Source: Paenibacillus piri
GTDB taxonomy: Bacteria > Bacillota > Bacilli > Paenibacillales > NBRC-103111
Direction of reading: 5' to 3'
DNA length: 64,000 nt
Assembly: GCF_004354045.1 (NCBI RefSeq)
Contig: NZ_SMRT01000009.1
Coordinates: 186,001-250,000, forward strand
The notes below the pieces were generated by a model, which saw only the letters and a program-made list of their open reading frames with translations, made no database searches and had not been told where the DNA came from. The position numbers and the translations under genes were made by a program. How positions within the stretch are numbered: position 1 is the first letter of the stretch; each line of letters begins with the position of its first letter. Below, piece after piece: positions 24,063-32,756 of this stretch.

Positions 24063-25157
24063 TTGAAAAAGCGGTTCTTATGGATCCCTCTTCTATTGCT
24101 GATTGCAGCCGGCGCCGTGTATGGAATCATGACTGTCAAGCCTGCCAAGCGCGTAACGCCGATTGACCCGGAAGCGACGCAAGCGATTGACGAAACCGGC
24201 GATCTGCTGCTCGCGGACGATTTTCAACTGTACAGCGCCAACAGCAAATCGCGGTTTTGCAAAAAGATTTTGCAGACCGTTCAGCCGATCAGCGGCATCA
24301 GCTACACGTCGGAGCATACGGTCATCACGGTGTATAACCCGGAAGATTCGAAAGCGTTCAAAGGCTTTTATATGCGGGACAAGCAGTCGGACAGCTTCGT
24401 GCAAACCCCGACGCCGCAGCTGACGCCCCGTTTCAGTTATTTGTTCGGCGACGTGCTGTTTTTGACCTCGGCGGATAAAACGGCCCAGAAGGGCGGCGAG
24501 TTTACGAAGGTGGCGCTGTACGATCTGAAGGAGCATAAATGGCTGAAGGAATGGTTCGTGCCCGGAGGCGTCGAATCGGTGAAGGGCAGCGGAAAATACG
24601 TTTATTTTGTCACCTCCAACAATGCGGAAACAAGCTCGAACCTGTATAAAGCCGACGTGCTGAGCGGGGAATGGGGCAAGCAAATCCAGGAGGCGCGGCG
24701 CTATCCGCTCGACCAGGTCGCATTGGACACGAACGGCGATATATATATGATGATTTCCCAGCGGACGAAGAACGAATGGTCGAACAAAATATATAGATTC
24801 AATCCCGGGCAAAATCCGTATGAGCTGACGAAAAATTTTGTATCGAACACAAGGCCTTATTCTTATAGCATGACCGCGCTGCAGGGAAAAATGTTGATCC
24901 TGCTGCATGATGTGACGAACACGAACATGGAGCTGGAGAAGCCGCTCAGTCTGCTGAATTTGAAATCGCGCAAGCAGATACATCTGGCCTGGGATCACCG
25001 GCCGGTGGATGCGGATGCGTTCGCGGACGAATATGTCGTACTGGCGGAGGACGGGACGCTCGGCTTTGTCGGGCTGAACGCGACGGCGGACGAACCGCTG
25101 CGCGAGGTAAAGCTTGACGGACTGGCGGCGGGCAAGCGGATCGTTGTGAAAAAGTAA
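24063..25157 (+). CDS. Membrane-anchored protein with beta-propeller-like ectodomain (TTG start)
   Basis: The TTG at 24063 has AGGAAGGA seven bases upstream. Starting there gives MKKRFLWIPLLLLIAAGAV, a clean membrane anchor, whereas the ATG at 23982 would add 27 unrelated residues. The 364-residue protein has one N-terminal helix and a long exported region of repeating beta-strands with aromatic residues (GKYVYFVTSNN, NGDIYMMISQ, YVVLAEDGTLGFVG), like a seven-bladed propeller. No catalytic motif is visible. It sits between yqhH and lipM, where Bacillus subtilis has the glycine cleavage genes. Confidence 0.7.
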   Translation: MKKRFLWIPLLLLIAAGAVYGIMTVKPAKRVTPIDPEATQAIDETGDLLLADDFQLYSANSKSRFCKKILQTVQPISGISYTSEHTVITVYNPEDSKAFKGFYMRDKQSDSFVQTPTPQLTPRFSYLFGDVLFLTSADKTAQKGGEFTKVALYDLKEHKWLKEWFVPGGVESVKGSGKYVYFVTSNNAETSSNLYKADVLSGEWGKQIQEARRYPLDQVALDTNGDIYMMISQRTKNEWSNKIYRFNPGQNPYELTKNFVSNTRPYSYSMTALQGKMLILLHDVTNTNMELEKPLSLLNLKSRKQIHLAWDHRPVDADAFADEYVVLAEDGTLGFVGLNATADEPLREVKLDGLAAGKRIVVKK

Positions 25158-25389
25158 ACCGGGGCCGGGAGACTGTCCGACGAAGCAGAACGGTGAATAA
25201 TGGCGAAGTCATCTCCAAAGCCCGTTCCCGTCCTTTAATCGATAGTCTCCGCAGGTCTGAAAACCAGTCGTTTGGCAGCAATCAAGAGCCTTGGTGTCTG
25301 TTAGATTCATGGTGCTCTTCAATCGATTGGACGTTCATGTGCTTGCGTTATTTTGAAATGTTAGACTAGAGCAGACAGGAGTGTACCTT

Positions 25390-26235
25390 ATGACATCACA
25401 ATGGCGGTTTATTTCATCGGGCAATCATGACCCGGCTTACAATATGGCGGTCGATGAGGCGATCCTGACGGCCCACAGCGAAGGCAAGGTGCCTCCGACG
25501 GTCCGCTTTTACGGATGGAACCCGGCGACTTTGTCGATCGGGTATTTTCAAAAGGCGGTCGAGGAGATCGATTTCGGGCAGCTGGAGCTGGAGGGACTCG
25601 GCTTTGTACGCCGGCCGACCGGCGGCAGGGCGGTGCTTCACGACAAGGAGCTGACTTACAGCATCATCGTTTCGGAGAGCTACCCGGGCATTCCGCGCGG
25701 AGTAACGGAGGCTTACCGCGTGCTGAGCGAAGGACTGCTGTTCGGCTTCCGCAAGCTTGGGCTCGATGCTCGCATGGTTCAGCTGGAAAGCGAGGAGGAC
25801 AAAAGCAAGTACGCTTCGATGGGCTCGGCCGCCTGCTTTGATTCGCCGTCATGGTATGAGCTTGTAGTCGAAGGGCGTAAAATCGCGGGCAGCGCGCAAA
25901 CCCGGCAAAAGCAGGTAGTGCTGCAGCACGGATCGATCTTGCTCGATATGGATGTCGATCAGCTGTTTCGAGTGCTGAAGTTTTCCAGCGAGCGGCTGCA
26001 AGCGAGACTAAAACAGCAGTTCGTCAGCAAGGCGGTAGCGATCAACGATTTATGCCGCCAGCTCGGAAAGCCGGCCGTGGCTCTGCCAGAGGTTGAGGCC
26101 GCATTTCGCGCCGGGATGGCAGAAGGGTTAAACGTCGAGCTCGCGGATGGCGCGCTGACGGAGTACGAGCAATCGCTCGTTTCACAGCTCGTGAGCGAGA
26201 AGTACGCCAACGATGCGTGGAATTTGAGACGGTAG
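25390..26235 (+). CDS. lipM: Octanoyltransferase LipM
   Basis: A 281-residue BPL/LplA/LipB-type enzyme that moves octanoyl from acyl carrier protein to GcvH in lipoate synthesis. The substrate loop is RRPTGGRAVLHDKELTY (about 74-90), the catalytic Cys149 lies in SAACFDSPSWYELV, and the lysine in KIAGSAQTRQK follows, the signature that separates LipM from lipoate ligases. I use the ATG at 25390 because AGGAG lies nine bases before it; the GTG at 25381 directly abuts that AGGAG. A tandem repeat array and a terminator follow. Confidence 0.9.
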   Translation: MTSQWRFISSGNHDPAYNMAVDEAILTAHSEGKVPPTVRFYGWNPATLSIGYFQKAVEEIDFGQLELEGLGFVRRPTGGRAVLHDKELTYSIIVSESYPGIPRGVTEAYRVLSEGLLFGFRKLGLDARMVQLESEEDKSKYASMGSAACFDSPSWYELVVEGRKIAGSAQTRQKQVVLQHGSILLDMDVDQLFRVLKFSSERLQARLKQQFVSKAVAINDLCRQLGKPAVALPEVEAAFRAGMAEGLNVELADGALTEYEQSLVSQLVSEKYANDAWNLRR

Positions 26236-26289
26236 TTACCTGGCCGGATAATATGGCGGAGGCTGTCAGTCTGTTTGAACGTTTGGGAT

Positions 26290-26417
26290 GGCGTAATAGC
26301 GGTGTGTGTGCTTATGGGTTGACGGAAAACGTATAAGCCGTGAGCGTGCTTAGTGGGTGGCGGAGTGCGTATAAGCGGTGATCGTGCTTGCCGGTTAGCG
26401 GAAATCGAAAAAGCGGA
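26290..26417. repeat. Tandem repeat array, 38-bp period
   Basis: Units start at 26306, 26344 and 26382 (exactly 38 bases apart), with a partial unit before. The shared pattern is GTGCTTA, then GGCGGA, then CGTATAAGC, then GGTGA. The GCTTAT/ATAAGC inverted pair of unit 1 can form a hairpin. Units diverge from the 5-prime to the 3-prime end. It lies between the lipM stop and its terminator, so it would be transcribed as the lipM 3-prime untranslated region. Confidence 0.8.
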
Positions 26418-26534
26418 AAGCTTGCCTGTGATCAGGCGGACCGATTGGCGGATAGGGAAATTTCTATTGCTGAGATAGTGAAAGGCTGCCGAGCATGTTC
26501 GAGCTGGCAGCATCATTCAACAGACTATTGCAAC

Positions 26535-26579
26535 AATGTCCCTCACGCAGCTTGAAGCGTTGCGAGGGACATTTTGTTT
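26535..26579 (+). terminator. Terminator after lipM and the repeat array
   Basis: An AATGTCCCTC / GAGGGACATT stem extended by CGCA/TGCG, followed by TTTTGTTTG. It is about 300 bases downstream of lipM. Confidence 0.8.
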
Positions 26580-26613
26580 GTTTGCGCTAATCCCCTGAGG
26601 ACAGCGCTGCCGG

Positions 26614-27459
26614 TTATGCTTGGTCAATGCCGATCAGCTGCTCGAACGCTTGCTGCAGCCGCCGGGTCACCGGGCCCGGCTCGCCACGGCCGACAGGCTT
26701 GCCGTCTACCGTGACGACCGGTGTAATTTCCGTAACGGTGCCGGTAATGAACGCTTCTTCCGCCGAGCTTAAATCTTCGATGGAAAAAGCGCGCTCATGG
26801 CAGCGGATGTCCAACTGCCGGGCCAGCCTCAGCACAACCTCCCGGGTTATGCCATGCAGTATAAGATGATTGGCCGGGTGCGTGAACAGCTCGCCTTCCT
26901 TGACCATCATAAAGTTGGATGCGCTGCATTCCGTAATCGTCCCGTTTCTATGTAAAATGACTTCGTCGGCGCCCTGATCAAGCGCATGTTGTTTGGCCAT
27001 AACGTTGGCGAGCAGATTCAACGTTTTCAGGTCGCATTTGAGCCAGCGGATATCATCGGCCGTAACGGCTCTAATTCCGCCTTGCATCGATTTTAGAGTC
27101 CGCGAGACTTCGCTGCAGTAGGCCATCACGACCGGCTCCGCCTGCTGCGGAAACGGATGGGACCGCGGAGCGACGCCACGACTGATTTGCATATAGACGG
27201 TGCCCTCCTGCAAACGATTCGCCCCGATCAGCTCGAGCAAGAGCGAGTGCAGCTTATCGACGCCGTAGGGAAGCGGAATGCGCACTTCCCGGGCGCTTTT
27301 TTCCAGTCTGCGGTAATGTCCTTCCGGCTCGAACAGAACGCCGTTATACACGCGGAACACCTCGTAGATGCCATCTCCGAAATAATAGGCTCTGTCGTCG
27401 GGGGAGATCGCCACCTCGTCTTTGGGAAGCAGCTGATGCTGATATAAATAAATGCTCAC
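26614..27459 (-). CDS. dat: D-amino acid aminotransferase (GTG start)
   Basis: A 281-residue class IV PLP enzyme that makes D-glutamate from D-alanine and 2-oxoglutarate for peptidoglycan. It has the N-terminal DRAYYFGDGIYEVFRVYNG, the PLP lysine at Lys145 (KCDLKTLNLL), the ECSASNFM stretch, and the phosphate-binding ITGTVTEITPV. Length and order match Bacillus D-amino acid transaminases. AAGGAGG lies seven bases before the GTG start. It is convergent with lipM and separate from nrdJ. Confidence 0.92.
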   Translation of the reverse strand: MSIYLYQHQLLPKDEVAISPDDRAYYFGDGIYEVFRVYNGVLFEPEGHYRRLEKSAREVRIPLPYGVDKLHSLLLELIGANRLQEGTVYMQISRGVAPRSHPFPQQAEPVVMAYCSEVSRTLKSMQGGIRAVTADDIRWLKCDLKTLNLLANVMAKQHALDQGADEVILHRNGTITECSASNFMMVKEGELFTHPANHLILHGITREVVLRLARQLDIRCHERAFSIEDLSSAEEAFITGTVTEITPVVTVDGKPVGRGEPGPVTRRLQQAFEQLIGIDQA

Positions 27460-27893
27460 GGCGGTTCCTCCTTAAGATTGAAATTTGGCGAACATTTGTT
27501 TGTGTTCGGGTCAAGGTTATGTTATGCTGTTAGCAATACAAAAATAAATCGCGTAATATCGTTAGCGTATCAAGCTTGGCTCTCCATGTCAAAGGCGAAC
27601 GGCGGTTAACGTGACGCTCCCGGTCTTCCAAGCCACCATGCTCAATTTGTCGAAAAGACGACCCAAACTGCACGGGCGGCGGGTAAGTTTCGCAATCGTT
27701 TCATTCGCAATGGACTATTTTATTTCCCTGGCTCATCGTACAGGTTCTTAATGGGACTGGCAGCCTACAGTGAGAAATGTCGAAAAATATGGTTAATTCA
27801 GCCATCGAAAAAGAGCGTAATTCGGAGCAAATGAAAGCAATCGGCAATGCGGCTTGTCCTATTGCGTGATATTCCGCAGCTGTCTTAATAGTA
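27460..27893. other. Long intergenic region between dat and nrdJ
   Basis: About 430 bases with no gene I can support. It holds the dat promoter region and sits upstream of the nrdJ control elements. I looked for a cobalamin riboswitch, expected by some for a B12-dependent enzyme, and found neither the B12 box nor the conserved core. Confidence 0.5.
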
Positions 27894-27909
27894 ACACCAT
27901 ATATTGTGT
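27894..27909. promoter_or_regulatory. NrdR box 1
   Basis: ACACCATATATTGTGT matches the NrdR-box consensus almost exactly. It lies just before a TATAAT -10 element (27912-27917) of nrdJ, so bound NrdR would block RNA polymerase. Confidence 0.88.
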
Positions 27910-27924
27910 TGTATAATGAGAAAG

Positions 27925-27940
27925 CCATACTAGATGTTGT
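27925..27940. promoter_or_regulatory. NrdR box 2
   Basis: CCATACTAGATGTTGT, a degenerate NrdR box that starts 31 bases after box 1, the three-helical-turn spacing typical of paired NrdR boxes. Confidence 0.7.
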
Positions 27941-27978
27941 GCTTTTTTTGAATCTCTATTTTTTAGGAGGTTATCGGT

Positions 27979-30597
27979 TTGAAAACAACGGAAAGCAAGA
28001 AATTAAGCGGATTAAGCGAAAAAATTTTCCTTGATCGTTACGCCATGAAAAATGCGGACACTTCGTTAACGGAAGTCGGCGATACGGTGCTTGTATTGAC
28101 GAAAGACGATCCCAAATTTCCGGCGAAGGAAGTCGGGGAAGTGATCAGCCGCGACGGCGGACAGGTCAAGGTGAAGCTTCGCAGCGGCGATACGGTCGAG
28201 TCATCGGTAGAAAAACTGACTCTGACATTGGAAAAAACGCCTGAACAGCTCTGGGACCGCTTGGCGGGGGCGATGGCTTCGGTCGAAGCTACTCCCGAGA
28301 AGAAGCAGGAATGGACCGAGAAGTTCAGATATATATTGGATGATTGGAAGCTGGTTCCGGGGGGACGGATTGCCGCAGGGGCAGATGCCAGCGAGGAGCT
28401 TACGCTGTTCAATTGTTATGTCATCCCTTCGCCGCATGACAGCCGTGGCGGAATTATGAGCTCTTTAAGCGAAATGACGGAAATAATGGCCCGCGGCGGC
28501 GGCGTCGGAATCAATCTTTCCTCGCTTCGTCCAAGACGGGCCGTCGTTAAGGGCGTCAACGGCTCCTCCAGCGGCGCCGTTTCGTGGGGCGGTTTGTTCA
28601 GCTATACAACCGGTTTGATCGAGCAGGGCGGGAGCCGCCGCGGCGCCTTAATGCTCATGATGAACGATTGGCATCCGGATGTCACCGATTTTATTACCGT
28701 CAAGCAAACGATGGGCCAAATTACGAATGCGAATTTATCCGTTTGCGTGAGCAACGGTTTTATGAAAGCCGTCAAGGAAGATTTGGACTGGGAACTCGTA
28801 TATCCGGATACGACCGATGCGGATTACGACCAGCTATGGGACGGCGATCTGGATAAATGGAAAAAGCTTGGCAAGAAAATCAACGTTTATCGTACCGTCA
28901 AAGCGCGCGACATTTGGCATACGATTATCGAATCGGCCTGGAAATCGGCTGAGCCCGGCGTCGTCTTTATGGAATATTACAACCAGATGTCCAACAGCTG
29001 GTATTTCAATCCGATTATTTGCACGAATCCATGCGGAGAGCAGGGGCTGCCGGCGTGGGGCGTCTGCAATTTGTCCGCGGTCAACCTGTCCAAATTTTAC
29101 GATGAGGAGAAGCATGACGTGGCCTGGGAAGAGCTCGGCAAGGTCGTGCGCTATTCCACCCGTTTCCTTGACAATGTCATCGATAAAACTCCTTACCATT
29201 TTGAAGAAAACCGCGTTAACCAGCAGAGCGAGCGGAGGGTCGGTCTCGGTACGATGGGCTTGGCCGAGCTGATGATCAAGCTGCATATCCGCTACGGCAG
29301 CCCGGAATCGCTGGTGTTTCTGGATAAAATTTACGGGTTTATGGCAAAGGAAGCGTACTTAGCTTCGGCGGATATTGCTGCAGAAAAAGGCAGCTTTACG
29401 AAGTTTGAAGCCGATAAATACTTACAAAGCGGTTTTATGAAGACGATGACCCGCGAGTATCCGGAAGTCGGAGCGGCCATTCAGAAAAAGGGCATGCGGA
29501 ATGTAACGGTTATTACTCAAGCGCCGACAGGCAGCACAGGCACGATGGTCGGCACTTCCACAGGGATTGAACCGTATTTCGCCTTTGAATATTACCGTCA
29601 AAGCAGATTGGGCTTCGATAAGCAGTACGTGCCAATCGCGCAGGAGTGGAAGGATGCGAATCCGGATGCGGAGCTGCCCGAATATTTTGCCACGTCGATG
29701 GATTTATCGGCTGAGGATCATATCCGGGTACAGGCGGCCATTCAGAAATGGGTCGACAGCTCCATCTCCAAAACCGCCAATTGCCCGGCCGATTTTACGG
29801 TGGAAGAGACGAAGCGGCTGTATGAACTGGCGTTTGATCTAGGCTGCAAGGGCGTTACGATATACCGTGACGGCAGCCGCGATGTGCAGGTGCTCTCGAC
29901 GGAGAAGAAGGATGAGAAGCAGAACGGAGCTTCCGATGCAGAGTCGCAATCGACACCAGCGGAAGCGAGCGGCAAGTCCGCGGCAGAACCGGCGGGCATG
30001 AGGGCGGACGGCCATGGCGGAGCTTTGGCCGTATCGTCAGCAGCCTATCCGCAAGGCGGCCAAGTGCTGGATAAGCAGTACAAGCGCCGCCCGCAAATTT
30101 TGCGCGGCGCCACCTACAAGTTCAATACGCCGTTTGGCATGGCGTATATTACGATTAACGATATGAACGGCTCACCCAGCGAGGTGTTCCTTAATGTCGG
30201 CAAAGCCGGCTCCGACGTATTTGCCATGTCGGAAGCGCTAGGCCGTGTTTGTTCGCTGTTCCTGCGTTACGGCGATCACGGCAATAAAGTGCAACTGCTG
30301 ACCAAGCATCTGAAGGGGATCGGCGGTTCAGGCGCTATCGGCTTCGGGGCCAACCGCGTCGAATCGATCGCCGATGCGGTCGCCAAAGCACTGGAAATGC
30401 ATGGAGACTTCTCGGATGACGCGGACGACTACGTGACCGCCACTCAGGAAGTCGTAATGGAAACGACGGCGCAATATGCCGTTAGCCGCAGCTCCGCCAC
30501 TTCGCTTGACCTGTGCCCGTCATGCGGCTCCGCCTCGCTGATCAACGTCGAGGGCTGCAAAACATGTACGAACTGCGGGTATGGCAAGTGCTCGTGA
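27979..30597 (+). CDS. nrdJ: Vitamin B12-dependent (class II) ribonucleotide reductase
   Basis: An 872-residue adenosylcobalamin-dependent enzyme that makes deoxyribonucleotides. Visible residues: redox Cys146 (LFNCYVIPS), glycine-rich loop ARGGGVGINLSSLRP, radical-site motif NPCGEQ with Cys352 and Glu354, and phosphate-binding QAPTGSTGTMVGTSTGIEPYF. The C-terminal TSCPD domain (about 695-830) is followed by a four-cysteine zinc-ribbon tail (CPSCGS and CTNCGYGKC). A Gly/Ser/Ala-rich linker lies near residue 650. It starts at TTG with AGGAGG about eight bases upstream. Two NrdR boxes precede it. Confidence 0.96.
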   Translation: MKTTESKKLSGLSEKIFLDRYAMKNADTSLTEVGDTVLVLTKDDPKFPAKEVGEVISRDGGQVKVKLRSGDTVESSVEKLTLTLEKTPEQLWDRLAGAMASVEATPEKKQEWTEKFRYILDDWKLVPGGRIAAGADASEELTLFNCYVIPSPHDSRGGIMSSLSEMTEIMARGGGVGINLSSLRPRRAVVKGVNGSSSGAVSWGGLFSYTTGLIEQGGSRRGALMLMMNDWHPDVTDFITVKQTMGQITNANLSVCVSNGFMKAVKEDLDWELVYPDTTDADYDQLWDGDLDKWKKLGKKINVYRTVKARDIWHTIIESAWKSAEPGVVFMEYYNQMSNSWYFNPIICTNPCGEQGLPAWGVCNLSAVNLSKFYDEEKHDVAWEELGKVVRYSTRFLDNVIDKTPYHFEENRVNQQSERRVGLGTMGLAELMIKLHIRYGSPESLVFLDKIYGFMAKEAYLASADIAAEKGSFTKFEADKYLQSGFMKTMTREYPEVGAAIQKKGMRNVTVITQAPTGSTGTMVGTSTGIEPYFAFEYYRQSRLGFDKQYVPIAQEWKDANPDAELPEYFATSMDLSAEDHIRVQAAIQKWVDSSISKTANCPADFTVEETKRLYELAFDLGCKGVTIYRDGSRDVQVLSTEKKDEKQNGASDAESQSTPAEASGKSAAEPAGMRADGHGGALAVSSAAYPQGGQVLDKQYKRRPQILRGATYKFNTPFGMAYITINDMNGSPSEVFLNVGKAGSDVFAMSEALGRVCSLFLRYGDHGNKVQLLTKHLKGIGGSGAIGFGANRVESIADAVAKALEMHGDFSDDADDYVTATQEVVMETTAQYAVSRSSATSLDLCPSCGSASLINVEGCKTCTNCGYGKCS

Positions 30598-30660
30598 TGA
30601 GTTGCGGGATTGTGGATGGACATTTTTTTTGTGATGAAAATTATCTGGAAACGATAGACG

Positions 30661-30686
30661 AAAAGACAGCCGCGGCTGTCTTTTTC
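30661..30686 (+). terminator. Terminator of nrdJ
   Basis: An AAAGACAGCC stem with its complement around a three-base loop, then TTTTT. Confidence 0.85.
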
Positions 30687-30922
30687 CATTTGAAGGAAAG
30701 GAAGCGGATGTGGGCGAAATGCTCATGAGCGGTCCCTTTGTTCTCGTATAGACTATTTTAAAATGGGCTTCGCCTTGGCAACGGTATAACCGCTGTCGCC
30801 TCCGACGTTCTAATTACTTTTGGCTCTGCTTGGGACGGGTTGACGAAAGGAAAGTTCTTCCAAACAGCCTCTTAGCTCATGTTGATAACGCGATTACTTG
30901 GTTCACAATTTTTTAAATACAC
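30687..30922. other. Intergenic region between nrdJ and the MerR gene
   Basis: About 235 bases with no gene I can support. The composition turns AT-rich toward the MerR promoter, marking the left edge of the accessory segment. Confidence 0.4.
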
Positions 30923-30953
30923 TTGACCTTAACATGATGTGATGGATTAGGAT
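30923..30953 (+). promoter_or_regulatory. MerR-type promoter with 19-bp spacer
   Basis: TTGACC (30923-30928), 19-base spacer, TAGGAT (30948-30953). The overlong spacer holds an imperfect dyad (CCTTAACATGATGTGATGG), the classical layout for a promoter that a MerR dimer untwists. It should drive the merR-SDR operon. Confidence 0.65.
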
Positions 30954-30986
30954 ATAAAGGATTAAACCAAGAAGGAGAGGTTTATT

Positions 30987-31367
30987 ATTCAAATTAGTGA
31001 ATTGTCCCGTATGACAGGAGTAAGTCTTCGTTCTCTACGATATTATGAAGAAAAACAACTTTTGAATCCAGTTCGTTTAGAAAATGGTTATCGAGAATAT
31101 GACGAATCCCATATTGAGCAAGTCAGAATCATTCAACTGTATTTTAGTCTCGGTCTCACTGTTAGGGAAATAACCGATTTCTTTCACTGTACAATGCATG
31201 AGGAAATTAAGCGTCAATGCTTGCCAAATGCCATAGAGATCGGGGAAAGGAAGCTTTTAGATATCAAAAAACAAATCGAGACTTTAAGAATAGCCGAATC
31301 TCAGTTGGAAGATTACCTATTAAGTTGGAGAAAGATCTTACGTAAAGGAGAAGGGCAAAATGATTAA
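30987..31367 (+). CDS. MerR family transcriptional regulator (apparent AUU start)
   Basis: A 126-residue MerR-type regulator: N-terminal winged helix with SELSRMTGVSLRSLRYYEEK, the second helix DESHIEQVRIIQLYFSLGL, and a C-terminal coiled coil (residues about 80-120). The family N-terminus M-x-I-x-E-L-x-x-x-TGV is reproduced exactly only if translation starts at the ATT at 30987, giving (M)QISELSRMTGV. AAGGAGAGG ends six bases before that ATT. There is no upstream ATG before an in-frame stop, and the TTG at 31002 is 21 bases from the site and cuts the first helix. It overlaps the SDR gene by eight bases. Confidence 0.75.
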   Translation: MQISELSRMTGVSLRSLRYYEEKQLLNPVRLENGYREYDESHIEQVRIIQLYFSLGLTVREITDFFHCTMHEEIKRQCLPNAIEIGERKLLDIKKQIETLRIAESQLEDYLLSWRKILRKGEGQND

Positions 31368-32136
31368 TCAAATAAATTTAAGAAACCCTCGAATTGCATT
31401 AGTAACAGGAGCCAACCGTGGTATAGGGAGGGAAATTGCATATCAGTTGGCTTTGAAGGGGCTGCACGTATTGATCGGCTGCCGGGATGCAGATAAAGGG
31501 CGGCATACGGTTGAAGAGATGCGTCAAGAAGGACTATCAGTCGAGTTGCAAATCGTTGATGTGAGTGATACAGAAAGTGTCAGTAAGGTAGCAGAGACAA
31601 TAAACCAACAATACGGTCGTCTGGATGTACTAATAAATAATGCCGGAATTATACGTGATCAGGGAGTTTCCGTGTTGGATGTAGAAGAGTCAGTGATCAA
31701 AGAAACATTAGAAACTAATTATTTTGGGGTTTTACGAATGATTCAAGCCAGTATTCCTCTAATGGAAAAAAATAGCTATGGACGCATCGTCAATCTCTCA
31801 TCAGGATTGGGAGCTTTTGAGGTTATGCAGCATCAGGGGTTCCTAGGTCTTAACGGATCAGCATCAGCTTATCGCATCTCAAAAACCATGCTCAATGCAT
31901 TGACATGCTTAGTTGCACAGGATGTTGCCGAAACAGGTATAAAAGTTAATGCGGTTTGTCCTGGCAGAGTACGGACGGATATGGGAAGAGCGACTACTTC
32001 CCTAACCGCTGCGGAAGGGCTGCCTTCCCCAGTGACGGTTGCGGAAGGAGCAGATACGGCTGTCTGGTTGGCAACTCTGGATGATGGGGGTCCCAACGGC
32101 GGGTTCTTTCGAGAACGCAAGCTTGCCGCTTGGTAG
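31360..32136 (+). CDS. SDR family oxidoreductase (carbonyl reductase-like)
   Basis: A 258-residue short-chain dehydrogenase with TGANRGIG (cofactor loop), the basic CRD after beta-2 that suggests NADP preference, NNAG, NLSSG with catalytic Ser, and a YRISK active site. It resembles plant-type and bacterial carbonyl reductases (AVCPGRVRTDMGR). The gene overlaps and is co-transcribed with the MerR gene, so the regulator probably senses an aldehyde, quinone or similar compound that this enzyme reduces. AAAGGAGAAGG precedes the ATG. The region is AT-richer than its surroundings. Confidence 0.87.
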   Translation: MINQINLRNPRIALVTGANRGIGREIAYQLALKGLHVLIGCRDADKGRHTVEEMRQEGLSVELQIVDVSDTESVSKVAETINQQYGRLDVLINNAGIIRDQGVSVLDVEESVIKETLETNYFGVLRMIQASIPLMEKNSYGRIVNLSSGLGAFEVMQHQGFLGLNGSASAYRISKTMLNALTCLVAQDVAETGIKVNAVCPGRVRTDMGRATTSLTAAEGLPSPVTVAEGADTAVWLATLDDGGPNGGFFRERKLAAW

Positions 32137-32223
32137 AAGTTTTTCAAATATTGAAACATTGGTGGGAGCTATAGTTCAATTTGTTGACCTCCCATACCCA
32201 TGCGGGTGAATACCGACTCAATG

Positions 32224-32586
32224 TTATAACCCGCCGTGGAGAACGGCGTCTTTCTCCGACTTTTTTAAGCCTTTAAAAACGAGCTCATAGGAATGGTCAA
32301 TCATACTGCACAATTCCGGCCCGGAAATGGAACCGTCCAAAATCACGGTATTCCAATGGCTTTTATTTAAATGGTAGCCGGGAATAACGGACGGATATTG
32401 TTGTCTTAAGTTTTCGGCGATAAACGGATCGCATTTCAAGCTGATGTTTGGGACGTTGTTACGCTCCGAGATGAAAGCAAATATTTTGGACGCTACTTTA
32501 ATGACGAGCACATCGTCGCCGAATGGGTATTCCTCCCTGGTGCCTTGTTTGGACAAACAGTAACGGGTTAATGCTTCGATGTTCAT
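32224..32586 (-). CDS. MmcQ/YjbR family protein
   Basis: A 120-residue protein with the CyaY-like double-wing fold of the MmcQ/YjbR family: start ALTRYCLSKQGTREEYPFGDDVLVIKV, middle SLKCDPFIAENLRQQYPSVIPGYHLNKSHWNTV, and end SYELVFKGLKK. Members are often annotated as DNA-binding, but this is weakly supported. GAGAGGA precedes the ATG. Confidence 0.88.
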   Translation of the reverse strand: MNIEALTRYCLSKQGTREEYPFGDDVLVIKVASKIFAFISERNNVPNISLKCDPFIAENLRQQYPSVIPGYHLNKSHWNTVILDGSISGPELCSMIDHSYELVFKGLKKSEKDAVLHGGL

Positions 32587-32756
32587 ATCTTATTCCTCTC
32601 TTTCAACCAACTCAATGATTTTTACCTACATTTAAATCGCGGTCGCTCATCTTGGAAAGCCTCGATGGAAGTTTTCATATACATACCGGAGCCAAAATAT
32701 GGTATGCTTTAGACGGCATTTGGCTGGTATAAGTCCTTTGTACGAATCAAGACGGG

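Noticed and set aside
27460..27978. Cobalamin riboswitch upstream of nrdJ
   Set aside because: No B12 box or conserved core; NrdR boxes explain the control better.
30987..31004. TTG at 31002 as the MerR start
   Set aside because: 21 bases from the ribosome binding site and removes part of the first helix; see the AUU finding.
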